Positions 6,345 to 14,066 of a stretch of 25,527 bases of DNA are shown piece after piece. This stretch comes from CAYVNU01 sp964453265 (GTDB taxonomy: Bacteria; Patescibacteriota; Doudnabacteria; UBA920). Made by a program: the position numbers and the translations under genes. How positions within the stretch are numbered: the first letter of the stretch is position 1; each line of letters begins with the position of its first letter. Where the stretch lies: NCBI GenBank assembly GCA_964453265.1, contig CAYVNU010000017.1:1-25527 (forward strand), written 5' to 3'. The notes below the pieces were generated by a model. It was not told the origin of the DNA. It saw only the letters and a list, made by a program, of their open reading frames with translations, and made no database searches.

Positions 6345-7559
6345 TTAAACCTTTAGCTGCCTAAGCAACTTAATTGTAGTAACTAAAATTTTTAGTACTT
6401 TATCTATTTCACTTTTCTTTGTATATTTGCTTAAAGTAAATCTGACTGAACTTTTTGCTTGCTTGGCATTTTTTCCAATTGCCAATAAAACATGAGAAGG
6501 CTTTTCTGAATCTGAATCACAGGCACTACCTGTGCCTACGCTTATACCTTTGGCATCTAAATAAATTTGCAGTGCCTCGCCTTCCACGTTATTAAATTCC
6601 AAATTCGCATTATTTGGTAATCTGTTTACACTTCCAAATTCTGGGCCATTTAAAAACGTATCTGGAATTAAATAATTTATTTTTTTTATAAAATAGTCTC
6701 TTAGTGTGACTTGGGTTTTAAAATTACTCTTCCTGTTACTAACCGCGATTTCTAGTGCTTTGTGCATGCCTACAATGTTGCCAACATTCTCAGTGCCGCT
6801 TCTTAATTTATTTTCTTGTCCCCCGCCAAAAATAATCGGCTTTAAATTAATACCGTTCCGAACAAATAGAAAGCCAGTCTGTTTCGGCCCATGTATCTTA
6901 CTCGCATTAATTGTCATTAAGTCGAGTCCCAGAGCTTGAACATTCAAATCACAGTACCCTGCTGCCTGGCAAGCATCTGAATGAAAAATTATTTCCGGTA
7001 AATTTTTTAGTCTGCGTTGGTTATTTTCAGCTTTTAGTATTTTACCAATTTCTGAAATTGGTAAAATACTGCCAATTTCGTTGTTAGCATACATAACAGA
7101 TAATAAAACTGTTTCCGGGCGGATTGCATGTTTCAAATCTATTAAATTAATAAAACCTTCTTTGTCTACCGGCAAATAAGTAACTCTTACGCCTTGTTTT
7201 TCTAATTCCCTACACGGTTCTAGCACGGCATGATGTTCAATTGCAGTAGTAATAATATGCGGCCTATTATTATTCCCTTTTAGCAAAGGCCTGACTAAAC
7301 CCAGTATTGCCAAATTATTGCTTTCAGTACCGCCGGCTGTAAAAATAATTTCCGAGGACTTTGAATTAATCAGCTTGGCGATTTTTAAACGCGCCTGTTC
7401 TATTGCTTTTTTTGCCTGCCTCCCCTGCTCATAGAGCGCGGAAGGGTTGCCATAAAATGTTTTTAAATATGGCTCCATGGCTTTTAATACCAAGGTGTCT
7501 ATTTGCGTTGAAGCAGCGTTATCTAAATAAATAGTTTTTGGATTCTTCATAATTATCAT
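6345..7559 (-). CDS. Cysteine desulfurase, NifS/IscS family
   Basis: A 404-residue PLP enzyme that takes sulfur from cysteine for Fe-S clusters or tRNA thiolation. Fold-type I landmarks are present: YLDNAAST near the N-terminus, TAGGTESNN (74-82), IEHH with the stacking His (109), HSDACQAAG (193-201, Asp195 at the pyridine nitrogen), the Schiff-base Lys221 in SKIHGPK, SGTENVGNIVG, and the catalytic Cys347 in GTGSACDSD. Active-site residues all look intact. No iscU, sufBC or mnmA lies in the window, so the sulfur acceptor is unknown. The start overlaps the stop of the upstream gene in an ATGA arrangement (ATG at 7559, TGA at 7558-7556), which implies coupled translation and favours this start over the ATG at 7550. 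Confidence 0.94.
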   Translation of the reverse strand: MIIMKNPKTIYLDNAASTQIDTLVLKAMEPYLKTFYGNPSALYEQGRQAKKAIEQARLKIAKLINSKSSEIIFTAGGTESNNLAILGLVRPLLKGNNNRPHIITTAIEHHAVLEPCRELEKQGVRVTYLPVDKEGFINLIDLKHAIRPETVLLSVMYANNEIGSILPISEIGKILKAENNQRRLKNLPEIIFHSDACQAAGYCDLNVQALGLDLMTINASKIHGPKQTGFLFVRNGINLKPIIFGGGQENKLRSGTENVGNIVGMHKALEIAVSNRKSNFKTQVTLRDYFIKKINYLIPDTFLNGPEFGSVNRLPNNANLEFNNVEGEALQIYLDAKGISVGTGSACDSDSEKPSHVLLAIGKNAKQAKSSVRFTLSKYTKKSEIDKVLKILVTTIKLLRQLKV

Positions 7560-7972
7560 CTTGCTGATTTTCTAAACCCGGCAGAAACAGCTTCTTGCTC
7601 TGTTGCAAAACACTGTTCAGGTTTTACGGTTTTATAAAACGAACCTCCTAAAACGTGGTAAATTTTTGAGCCTGTAGATGAAATATTACCCTTAACTACA
7701 CAATTAGTCGAATTACCTAAAACGGTTGGTTTTAAAAGGGCGGTTGTAGTTGAAACACTAGCGCCCTGTTCTTTACTTACCGCTTTAGGACTTACCTCTT
7801 CTTTTTGCAACGGTTTTGTGTTATAATTCGATTGAACAGACGAATTTCTTTGCCTGGTTTTATCGTAACTCCCTACTCCAAAGCCCACAAAGAAAACCAA
7901 GATAAAACTGACAAAAATTACAATTTTGTTTTTATTTTCCTTACACCATTCTTTTAACTCTTGGTAGGCCAT
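7556..7972 (-). CDS. Membrane-anchored protein with a C-terminal sunset-type domain
   Basis: A 138-residue protein with a basic N-terminus, one membrane helix at about 17-34, a low-complexity Ser/Thr/Lys linker (about 35-85), and a compact C-terminal module of about 45 residues with the pattern C-x-KGN...G-KIYHV-GG..Y...PE-CF.TE.EA..AGFRKS. This resembles the short sunset domain found after secreted nucleases and competence-type proteins, thought to bind a ligand through its His/Cys set. No catalytic domain accompanies it here. Its TGA stop is shared with the desulfurase ATG, so the two are co-transcribed, though a functional link is not evident. Domain naming is from memory of the family pattern. 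Confidence 0.75.
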   Translation of the reverse strand: MAYQELKEWCKENKNKIVIFVSFILVFFVGFGVGSYDKTRQRNSSVQSNYNTKPLQKEEVSPKAVSKEQGASVSTTTALLKPTVLGNSTNCVVKGNISSTGSKIYHVLGGSFYKTVKPEQCFATEQEAVSAGFRKSAR

Positions 7973-7979
7973 TTGTTAC

Positions 7980-8008
7980 ATTATAACATTCTATCTAAAA
8001 TAATTAAA
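7980..8008 (-). promoter_or_regulatory. Promoter of the sunset-domain/desulfurase operon
   Basis: On the minus strand a perfect TATAAT spans 7985-7980, with a weak TTTAAT 17 bp upstream (8008-8003). Seven bases separate the -10 box from the ATG at 7972, so transcription would start on or next to the start codon. Confidence 0.55.
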
Positions 8009-8029
8009 TATTTGCGTTCGTAAAATCAA

Positions 8030-9379
8030 ATGAAATACGCATTTGTGCTAGGCAGGGTTTATACGCTTTCTATTGCTGAATTAATTGCAGTAATGGAAAA
8101 ACCTGACCCGGCTTTAGGAATTTCCGGAGAAAGCATAAATATAATAGACGCCTCGGAAGAAGTTATTGTTATAGAAACTTCACAAAAAATTCAAGCTGAA
8201 AAGCTGCAAAAAAAACTCGGCGGAGTAATAAAAATTTTAGAAATTATAGACAGCTTAAAAAAAAGAGAGCAAGACTCAATTAATTTTGCCCTAAAGCATT
8301 ATTTTAAGCCGAGCATTTTAAAAAAACATTTCCTAAAAGATTACAAAGGAAAAATTCAATTTGGCATTAGCTTATACTTGCTAGATATGACTTTAGCTAA
8401 AGGCTCTCCCCTGCCCCCAAACAGAAATTCATCTCAAAATCAAAGAACAGTCTCAGCTTTCGGTGAACCAAAAAGAATTGGCATGATGGTAAAAAACACA
8501 TTAACAGAAGGCGGAAGTAGCGTAAGATTAGTCTTACCCGAATTTAATTCCCTATCTCTAGCTTCAGTTTCTGTTACTAAAAATCTTTTACTTCAAAAAG
8601 GCGCGGAGATTTGTATTATAGCCGGAAAAAACATTATTTATACCGCTAAAACATTAGTTGTCCAGGACTTTGAAGATTATGGCCGCCGCGATTACCAAAG
8701 ACCGGCAAGAGACGAAAGACAAGGCATGGTGCCGCCAAAAGTCGCGCAAATAATGTTGAATTTAAGCGGCTGTAAAAATAACGACACAATACTTGATCCC
8801 TTTTGCGGCATTGGTACAGTCATCCAGGAAGGACTGCTGTTAAATTTTAGAATGATAGGTTCAGACATAAACAAAAATGCAATAAAAGGTAGTGAACAAA
8901 ATTTAGAATGGTTTAGAAATCGCTATAAAATCGCTCCGGGCAAATTCGGCGTTGAGGTTTGCGATGCTACTGAAGTTTCTGGTTTGATTCAAAAATCTGG
9001 CCACACTGTTGAAGCAGTTGTAACAGAATGCACTTTAGGCCCGATTTATTCCAAATATCCAAGTCAAGAAGAAATTGAAACCAATTTTAAAAATTTGTTT
9101 AAACTCTACCAAAAAAGTTTTACCGAATTTAGCAAATTTTTGCCAAAAAAAGGCCGCGTTATTTTGTGTATTCCGGCCTACAGAAAGAACCAAATAACTT
9201 ATGAAATGTTTCCAAATATTGACTTTATTACTGAATTGGGCTATACTAAGATCGATTTAGTTTCAGAAAAGTTTTGTAAACATTTAAGGTTTTTACGCTT
9301 AACTAACAGGAAAACTGCTATTTACGATCGCAAAGACCAAATTGTTGCAAGAGAAATAGTTATTTTTGAGAAATTGTAA
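8030..9379 (+). CDS. Trm11/TrmG10-type class I RNA methyltransferase
   Basis: A 449-residue protein. Residues 1-205 look like a THUMP-type RNA-binding half; residues about 210-449 are a Rossmann methyltransferase with the Trm11/TrmG10 signature: a YGRRDYQRPARDE linker, a QGMVPPKVAQIMLNL helix, and the SAM loop ILDPFCGIGTV (motif I, D256-G262). These enzymes methylate guanosine N2 in tRNA (position 10 in TrmG10), so that is the best guess. Oddly, motif IV, normally (N/D)PPY, reads TECTLGP (332-338). A Pro/Asn/Ser/Gln-rich stretch at about 122-148 looks like an insertion between THUMP strands. The gene is divergent from the desulfurase operon, 57 bases away. RNA specificity is not certain. Confidence 0.8.
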   Translation: MKYAFVLGRVYTLSIAELIAVMEKPDPALGISGESINIIDASEEVIVIETSQKIQAEKLQKKLGGVIKILEIIDSLKKREQDSINFALKHYFKPSILKKHFLKDYKGKIQFGISLYLLDMTLAKGSPLPPNRNSSQNQRTVSAFGEPKRIGMMVKNTLTEGGSSVRLVLPEFNSLSLASVSVTKNLLLQKGAEICIIAGKNIIYTAKTLVVQDFEDYGRRDYQRPARDERQGMVPPKVAQIMLNLSGCKNNDTILDPFCGIGTVIQEGLLLNFRMIGSDINKNAIKGSEQNLEWFRNRYKIAPGKFGVEVCDATEVSGLIQKSGHTVEAVVTECTLGPIYSKYPSQEEIETNFKNLFKLYQKSFTEFSKFLPKKGRVILCIPAYRKNQITYEMFPNIDFITELGYTKIDLVSEKFCKHLRFLRLTNRKTAIYDRKDQIVAREIVIFEKL

Positions 9380-9404
9380 TTTCTTAAAAATAAAATATAA
9401 AGAA

Positions 9405-9442
9405 CCAAATAACAAGAACCACTTTTGGATATTGTTATTTGG
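9405..9442 (+). repeat. 11-bp perfect inverted repeat upstream of rpmA
   Basis: CCAAATAACAA (9405-9415) and TTGTTATTTGG (9432-9442) are exact inverted copies with a 16-base loop, 39 bases before rpmA. There is no T run directly after it, so it is not a standard terminator. A second TTGTTATTT copy follows at 9446-9454. It may be a leader hairpin or protein site. Confidence 0.7.
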
Positions 9443-9481
9443 AAATTGTTATTTAAAAATTAATTACATTAATTTCCATTT

Positions 9482-9763
9482 ATGGCACATAAAAAAGCAG
9501 GCGGCAGTACCAGTTTAGGCCGTGATTCAGTATCAAAAAGATTAGGCGTAAAAATTTTTGGTAATCAAGCAATCAAAAAAGGCCAGGTTATTGTTCGTCA
9601 ACACGGCACAAAATTTCACCCGGGAAAAAATGTCAAAATGGGCGGAGATTCAACACTCTACTCTTTGTCTGACGGTAAAGTTTCTTTTCAAAGAAAACAA
9701 GTAAGAAAATTCCACGGCAACCTTCGCTCAACAAGAATAGTAAATGTAGTTCCTACAAAATAA
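9482..9763 (+). CDS. rpmA: 50S ribosomal protein L27
   Basis: A 93-residue ribosomal protein whose N-terminal tail reaches the peptidyl transferase centre. It starts directly with MAHKKAGGSTS, so it lacks the cleaved N-terminal extension of Firmicutes L27. The core GRDS-SKRLGVK, IVRQ-GTKFHPG-NVKMGGD-TL and SL-DGKV-F matches the family, and the C-terminal tail is basic. Its usual partner rplU (L21) is not next to it; it stands alone between a methyltransferase gene and a terminator. Confidence 0.96.
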   Translation: MAHKKAGGSTSLGRDSVSKRLGVKIFGNQAIKKGQVIVRQHGTKFHPGKNVKMGGDSTLYSLSDGKVSFQRKQVRKFHGNLRSTRIVNVVPTK

Positions 9764-9780
9764 ACTAGTTTACAGATTAA

Positions 9781-9818
9781 AAATACAGAACTCCTTTAAA
9801 GGAGTTCTGTATTTTTTT
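9781..9818 (+). terminator. Strong bidirectional terminator after rpmA
   Basis: AAATACAGAACTCC (9781-9794) pairs fully with GGAGTTCTGTATTT (9801-9814), with a TTTAAA loop and T to 9818. The A run before the stem gives a T run for the converging SIMPL/pyrG unit. Confidence 0.92.
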
Positions 9819-9848
9819 GAAATATAGACTTACTATAAAATAAGTTTT

Positions 9849-10574
9849 TTACCTTAAAGAAAAGTCTGCTCTCACAATCGCGGTAATTTCTTTTTCAACC
9901 GAGCTGACGTCATAATAACCTTCCGCTGATAAATCTGTGGAATTTGGAGCGGTAATTTGCATAACCCCCATACTAGCTGATTTTAAATTACCTATTTTCA
10001 TTCCTGTGTTTTCTGCTATCTTTTGTGCCCGAATTTGAGCATCTTTAGTTGCCTGACCCAGCATTTCTACTCGCAAATCTGCCAATTTGCTGTAATAGTA
10101 ACTGACCGATGAGTTGTTCAAGGCCACATCCTAATTAATTAATTCACTAGCTTTTTCTGAAAGCTTAGTTATTTTATCAACATCAGACAAACTAATTTCG
10201 AAACTTTCAGTTAAACTATAACCGCTAAAAATGCTTTGATTGTCTACGTAGTTATAAGTCTGTACAATATTAACCGGATAAAATTTTACTTTATCTAAAC
10301 TTATATCATTGTTTAATAAAAACTTTTTAAAATTTTCCGTATCTTTGGCTAATAAATTATTTGCTGACTTTAAACCTTCCAGCCCGCTGCTGCGGCTAAA
10401 GTTGGCCGACCATTTGGCGACATCGGATGTAATTTGCTTTTTTGCCGAACCTGTTACGGCTATGCTGTCATCTGCCGACTTTGACTTGTAAAAATAATTT
10501 CCAAAAATTGCCAAACCTAAAATAAAACATAGACCAAAAATTGCTGATGGCAGAATGTTTGATTTTGTTTCCAT
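9849..10574 (-). pseudogene. SIMPL-domain (DUF541) membrane-anchored protein, split by an in-frame TAG
   Basis: Two ORFs in the same frame are separated only by one TAG codon (10133-10131). The first (10574-10134) has a membrane helix (about residues 10-29) followed by the N-terminal half of a SIMPL domain (SIAVTGSAKK, then FKKFLLNNDI). After the TAG the frame continues as DVALNNSS and then YYYSKLADLRVEMLGQAT, AQKIAENTG and EITAIVRADFSL, the C-terminal half of the same domain. Relatives have an uninterrupted ...LIN-x-GV... here, so a single change such as CAG or GAG to TAG explains it. SIMPL proteins are envelope-exposed and of uncertain function. TAG ends gltX and rplI here, so recoding is unlikely; pseudogene, read-through or a sequencing error remain. 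The ATG is one base after the pyrG stop, so it was part of a pyrG operon. Confidence 0.85.
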
Positions 10575-10575
10575 A

Positions 10576-12336
10576 TTATTTTGCTTTTAATTTTACAACT
10601 GCTTTTAAGAATCCACTAAATAATGGATGCGGAGAAAGCGGGCGCGAAAGGAATTCTGGATGAAACTGACTGGCTACAAAGTAAGGATGATCTTTAAGTT
10701 CAATTATTTCAACTAGTTTTCCGTCCGGAGAAGTCCCGGCAATCGTTAAACCCGCATTTACTAATTGCTCCCGATAGGCGTTGTTAAATTCATAGCGATG
10801 CCTGTGGCGTTCAGAAATCTTTCCGCCCAAAGTCCCGCCTGAGCGGGACATTGTGGCGGATCCGCCTAAATGCCCTTTAGGGCTTTTGGCGGAAGCCTTA
10901 ATCCAACCAGCTTCAACATAGTCTTCTTCAGTATGCGTTCCGCGCTGCACTACGCAATCCCATGCTCCAAGCCGCATTGTAGCGCCATATTCTCGATTAA
11001 GCAGCTTTTTCTCCTGGTCAGGCATAATGTGAATAACCGGATGAGGCCCGTCATCATCGACTTCAGTAGTGTTCGCCCCTTTAAGCCCAGCAACATTTCT
11101 TGCAAATTCAATTGTTGCCATTTGCATACCATAACAAAGACCTAAGTAAGGCACTTTATTTTCTCTGGCGTATTTAATAGTTTCAATCATACCCTCTGTT
11201 CCCCTAGACCCAAATCCACCGGGAACAACTATTCCGTCAAAAGTACTTAAAACTTTTTTTGCTCCGTTTTTTTCAACATCTAAACTGGAAACCCAGTGCA
11301 AATTTGCCTTAACTCCGTTTTGCCAGGATGAATGCTTAATAGCTTCCACAACCGAAATATAGACGTCTGCTAATTTATAAGCTCCTGTTTCGTAATATTT
11401 TCCAACAACAGCAATATTAACTTCTTTTTTTGTGGAATTTATACGGGTAATTTTAGAAAGAAGATTTTTCCATTTAGAAAAATCGTTCTTTTTGGCTTTC
11501 ATTTTAAACTTTTCTAAAATTTTATCGGTTAACTTTTGATTGTCAAAACTTATGGGCACTCGGTATATAGTATCCGCATTCGGCGCGGCAATAATATTGG
11601 CAGCCGGAATATTGCAAGTCCAAGCTAGAGTTTCTTTTCGCCTGTCGTCAACAGGAAGTTCGGCGCGGGCTATTAAAAAGTCGGGTTGAATACCACTGCC
11701 AATTAACAGTTTGACCGAAGTCTGGGCAGGTTTAGATTTCATCTCCCCTACGCTTGGAGGAGTCGGCAAATACGCGACATGAATATGTATTGCATCACGG
11801 CCATCTCTGTATTTCATAATTCTATTTGCCTCAACAAATAAAATATTTTGATACTCCCCTACTGTGCCACCAATTTCCGCAATTACAAAATCAGCCTTGC
11901 GTTCTCTGGCCGCGCGTTCAAGACGGGAAATAATTTCTTCCGGCACGTGCATAGCAACTTCAACATCTTCGCCGTCATACTCAAAATTTCTTTCCTTTTG
12001 AATTATTTTTTGATAAATTTGCCCGTTAGTAACATAGTTAGAAGAAGACAAATTAGTATTTAAAAAGCGTTCGTAATTTCCGACGTCCTGGTCAGTTTCC
12101 ATGCCGTCATCTGTCACAAAAACCTCTCCGTGTTCCTGCGGACGTATGGTTCCCGCGTCTACATTCAAATAGGCATCCATTTTAACCGGAGCTACCCTAA
12201 AGCCCCTGGACTCCAAAAGCGCGGCTAATGAAGCTGTGGTTACACCTTTTCCGACGCTGGATATAACCCCCCCGGAAATAAAAATAAATTTGGTATTGAG
12301 TTTTTTTGCCTTGCGGGCTTTGATGTGATAGGACAT
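10576..12336 (-). CDS. pyrG: CTP synthase with an inserted palindrome-encoded segment
   Basis: Makes CTP from UTP, ATP and glutamine. The N-terminal synthetase domain opens with KFIFISGGVISSVGKGVT, the P-loop-like start of the family; the C-terminal class I glutamine amidotransferase domain has GLCYGMQMA with the nucleophile Cys and FHPEFLSRP with the His/Glu pair, so both activities look intact. From ATG 12336 it has 586 residues against about 535-550 in the family. Most of the excess lies between RLGAWDCVVQRGT and ISERHRHRYEFNN: about 41 residues instead of about 13. Residues 482-505 are coded exactly by the 72-bp palindromic element at 10822-10893. ATG 12336 is preferred over a TTG at 12408, which would add a hydrophobic stretch foreign to the family. 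An upstream 16-codon ORF starts at 12403. SIMPL follows one base after. Confidence 0.95.
   Translation of the reverse strand: MSYHIKARKAKKLNTKFIFISGGVISSVGKGVTTASLAALLESRGFRVAPVKMDAYLNVDAGTIRPQEHGEVFVTDDGMETDQDVGNYERFLNTNLSSSNYVTNGQIYQKIIQKERNFEYDGEDVEVAMHVPEEIISRLERAARERKADFVIAEIGGTVGEYQNILFVEANRIMKYRDGRDAIHIHVAYLPTPPSVGEMKSKPAQTSVKLLIGSGIQPDFLIARAELPVDDRRKETLAWTCNIPAANIIAAPNADTIYRVPISFDNQKLTDKILEKFKMKAKKNDFSKWKNLLSKITRINSTKKEVNIAVVGKYYETGAYKLADVYISVVEAIKHSSWQNGVKANLHWVSSLDVEKNGAKKVLSTFDGIVVPGGFGSRGTEGMIETIKYARENKVPYLGLCYGMQMATIEFARNVAGLKGANTTEVDDDGPHPVIHIMPDQEKKLLNREYGATMRLGAWDCVVQRGTHTEEDYVEAGWIKASAKSPKGHLGGSATMSRSGGTLGGKISERHRHRYEFNNAYREQLVNAGLTIAGTSPDGKLVEIIELKDHPYFVASQFHPEFLSRPLSPHPLFSGFLKAVVKLKAK
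10822..10893 (-). repeat. 72-bp double palindromic element inserted in frame in pyrG
   Basis: Read on the minus strand it is two compound hairpins of the same plan back to back. The first is TCCGCC (10893-10888), inner stem GCCC/GGGC, then GGCGGA (10872-10883 inner; outer arm 10866-10861 side). The second is TCCGCC, inner stem GTCCCGC/GCGGGAC (10832-10838 with 10843-10849), then GGCGGA (10827-10822). Exactly 24 codons are added with no stop. GC content is far above the surroundings. The design recalls Rickettsia palindromic elements, though the sequence is not one I recognise from them. Confidence 0.88.
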
Positions 12337-12340
12337 AAGG

Positions 12341-12372
12341 AATTGAACAAAATTAATTAAAATTAAATAAAA
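12341..12372 (-). repeat. Decamer tandem array before pyrG
   Basis: On the minus strand three and a half units of about ten bases, consensus TTTTANTTAA, end four bases before the pyrG ATG, followed by GTTCAATT. The same 32-base block, with two differences, lies before ftsX (15706-15737). Confidence 0.7.
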
Positions 12373-12454
12373 TTGACAAAATTTGAGAAGACCTAGCTGC
12401 CATTGCAAAAAATTTATAGTTTAAATTTATCCGGAATCTTTTTTTGGAAATAAA

Positions 12455-13645
12455 TTATTTAGTAAATTTTACAGATGAAATTATTTGATTCCAAATAGGC
12501 TTTCCCCAATACATCATTGTTGTGTCTTCAAAAACGGTACAATAGGATTTATTGCAGATAATTTCAAACGCCTTATCTCCTGGATAGTCTGATTTTACTA
12601 CAAAACTTGCTTTTTCCACTTCTTTGTCTTGCTTATATGTATAATTAATAACCTTAGAATTCAAATCTTCCGCGCCTGAGTTTTTATAGATGTCAAAAAT
12701 TGCTTGGCTTGAAATAACTTTTCCATTTTGATCTACTTTGGGTGAAGATATAAAAAATAAAGGGCATCCGGCCGAACCCCCGTAAGCTACTTGGGGGCAA
12801 CCAAAATTTAAATAATTTGTACCATCATTATTTAAAGCACCCCAGCTTTCAGGATACTCAAAACTAAATCCATACTCCTCGTTCTTATAAGTTTTCCAGG
12901 CTTCATTTTTACTTGTGTCTTGGCCAAATTGAACAGACTTTAAAGTATAGAGCATTGCTGCTTTAAGAGCATTGGTATTTTCTAAGGCCGAACGAGTGCT
13001 TTGCGTTAAAATTACATCGTAATTTTTTGCAAATTGTTTTCCCTCAGACATAGCCAAAGCCGAAAAAACAGGTAAAATTAAGTCTTCAATATTTTTTTTA
13101 GGCTTGGTTATTTCATAAAAAACAGCAGAGCCGTTTTTTAATTTAAAATTCGTTTTTGAGTCTGCGTATTGGGCGATATCTTCATCTCTATATTCGCTGT
13201 ATTCCGGAGCAACTACAATTCTAAAAGAACTAAATCCAGCCGGAGTTTTGTCTTTGTCAACATTTCCGCAGTCTGTAAAATTACACACTAGAGCGGAAAA
13301 AACCACGTTTCCCTGTTGTGTACTTTGAATTTCAGGCTGTGCCAAGTACCAGCCGTCCGGCAAATTTAAAGAAAGGTTGTTAAAATTGGGCAACTTAAGA
13401 TTTTTTCCCTCAAGCACCCAAGCTGATTCTAAATAATTACTCGCCTTGACCTCTTTATGTATAGGCAAAGCCGCTTGTTCGGCTATGTATAACTGATTAC
13501 GATGATAGGTGTCTATTTGCTTTAAAATAATTAAAGCAGCACCGCTGGCAAAAAAAGTAATGATTAAAATAATTAACAGGCTGTTTAATTTAGACTTTGA
13601 CGCCGCCGGATTATCTATTTGATTGTAGGGAGGAAAAGATTGCAT
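12455..13645 (-). CDS. Membrane-anchored protein with PsbP-like segment, function unknown
   Basis: A 396-residue protein. Residues 1-20 are polar and cytoplasmic, 22-42 form one membrane helix, and the rest is extracytoplasmic. Two similar beta-rich parts are visible: about 85-245 (LSLNLPDGWYLAQPE) and about 252-396, which starts with WKTYKNEEYGFSFEYPESWG, the opening typical of PsbP/Mog1-like domains in bacterial lipoproteins and anchored proteins. Cysteines at CNFTDCG, CPQVAYGGSAGC and CNKSYC come in close pairs, fitting an oxidising location. No catalytic residues were recognised. Upstream is the DUF559 cassette, downstream pyrG; neither suggests a role. No Shine-Dalgarno is seen before ATG 13645. 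Confidence 0.75.
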   Translation of the reverse strand: MQSFPPYNQIDNPAASKSKLNSLLIILIITFFASGAALIILKQIDTYHRNQLYIAEQAALPIHKEVKASNYLESAWVLEGKNLKLPNFNNLSLNLPDGWYLAQPEIQSTQQGNVVFSALVCNFTDCGNVDKDKTPAGFSSFRIVVAPEYSEYRDEDIAQYADSKTNFKLKNGSAVFYEITKPKKNIEDLILPVFSALAMSEGKQFAKNYDVILTQSTRSALENTNALKAAMLYTLKSVQFGQDTSKNEAWKTYKNEEYGFSFEYPESWGALNNDGTNYLNFGCPQVAYGGSAGCPLFFISSPKVDQNGKVISSQAIFDIYKNSGAEDLNSKVINYTYKQDKEVEKASFVVKSDYPGDKAFEIICNKSYCTVFEDTTMMYWGKPIWNQIISSVKFTK

Positions 13646-13670
13646 AATTTAGCAAAACGTGTGTTATTCT

Positions 13671-13720
13671 GCCTTCTCCCTTTAGGGGAGAAGGTGGCCA
13701 ACGGCCGGATGAGGGTTATA
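13671..13720 (+). repeat. Left terminal inverted repeat of the DUF559 cassette
   Basis: It has two hairpins: CCTTCTCCC/GGGAGAAGG (13672-13680 with 13686-13694) and GGCC-AAC-GGCC (13696-13706), then GGATGAGGG. The last bases TTATA contain the stop codon of the DUF559 gene on the minus strand. It could also end transcription coming from upstream. Confidence 0.88.
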
Positions 13721-14066
13721 ATAAGTTTTTTCTAATTGTTTCTAAAACTCCTTCAAAATTATTATCTAGCTCATTATTCCAAAACCTGAGAATTGTGTAG
13801 CCTTGGTTTTTCGCAAAAACTTCCTTATTTTGATCTTTATCTTTAATATCTTTTTCACTATGCTGTCCGCCATCTAGTTCAATTAACAGTTTCTTTTCAA
13901 AGCAGCCAAAATCGTAAATATAATTACCTATAACCAATTGTTTTTTAAATTTAAATCCTAAAAATTTTCTTCCCCTTAAGCGTTGCCATAACTTTATTTC
14001 CCAAGGCGTTTCGTTTTTTCTTAAATTCCTAGAAAGATTAACGAAGTTTTTGTTTATGTTGCGCAT
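13716..14066 (-). CDS. DUF559 domain protein, Vsr-like PD-(D/E)XK endonuclease fold
   Basis: A 116-residue single-domain protein. DUF559 proteins belong to the very-short-patch-repair/restriction endonuclease-like superfamily. The family pattern is complete: LRKNETPWEIKLWQRLR (15-31, E23 conserved), KFKKQLVIGNYIYDF (catalytic Asp52), the core ELDGGQH (63-69, Glu63 and Asp65), and the C-terminal GYTILRFWNNEL. All expected acidic residues are present, so it should be an active nuclease or nickase. Length is normal. It lies tightly between inverted repeats: the ATG overlaps the right repeat and the stop codon the left one, so any message starts with the repeat hairpins. Whether the protein acts on the repeats is not known; a nicking role in repeat movement is a guess. 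It has no link in function to rplI or its other neighbour. Confidence 0.88.
   Translation of the reverse strand: MRNINKNFVNLSRNLRKNETPWEIKLWQRLRGRKFLGFKFKKQLVIGNYIYDFGCFEKKLLIELDGGQHSEKDIKDKDQNKEVFAKNQGYTILRFWNNELDNNFEGVLETIRKNLL

Noticed and set aside
10131..10133. General recoding of TAG as a sense codon
   Set aside because: gltX and rplI end in TAG at the expected family C-terminus, so TAG is a stop in this genome.
12358..12403. Leader peptide of 16 codons before pyrG (ATG 12403)
   Set aside because: The TATAAA upstream has no usable -35, the peptide has no special composition, and the frame may be chance in AT-rich DNA.
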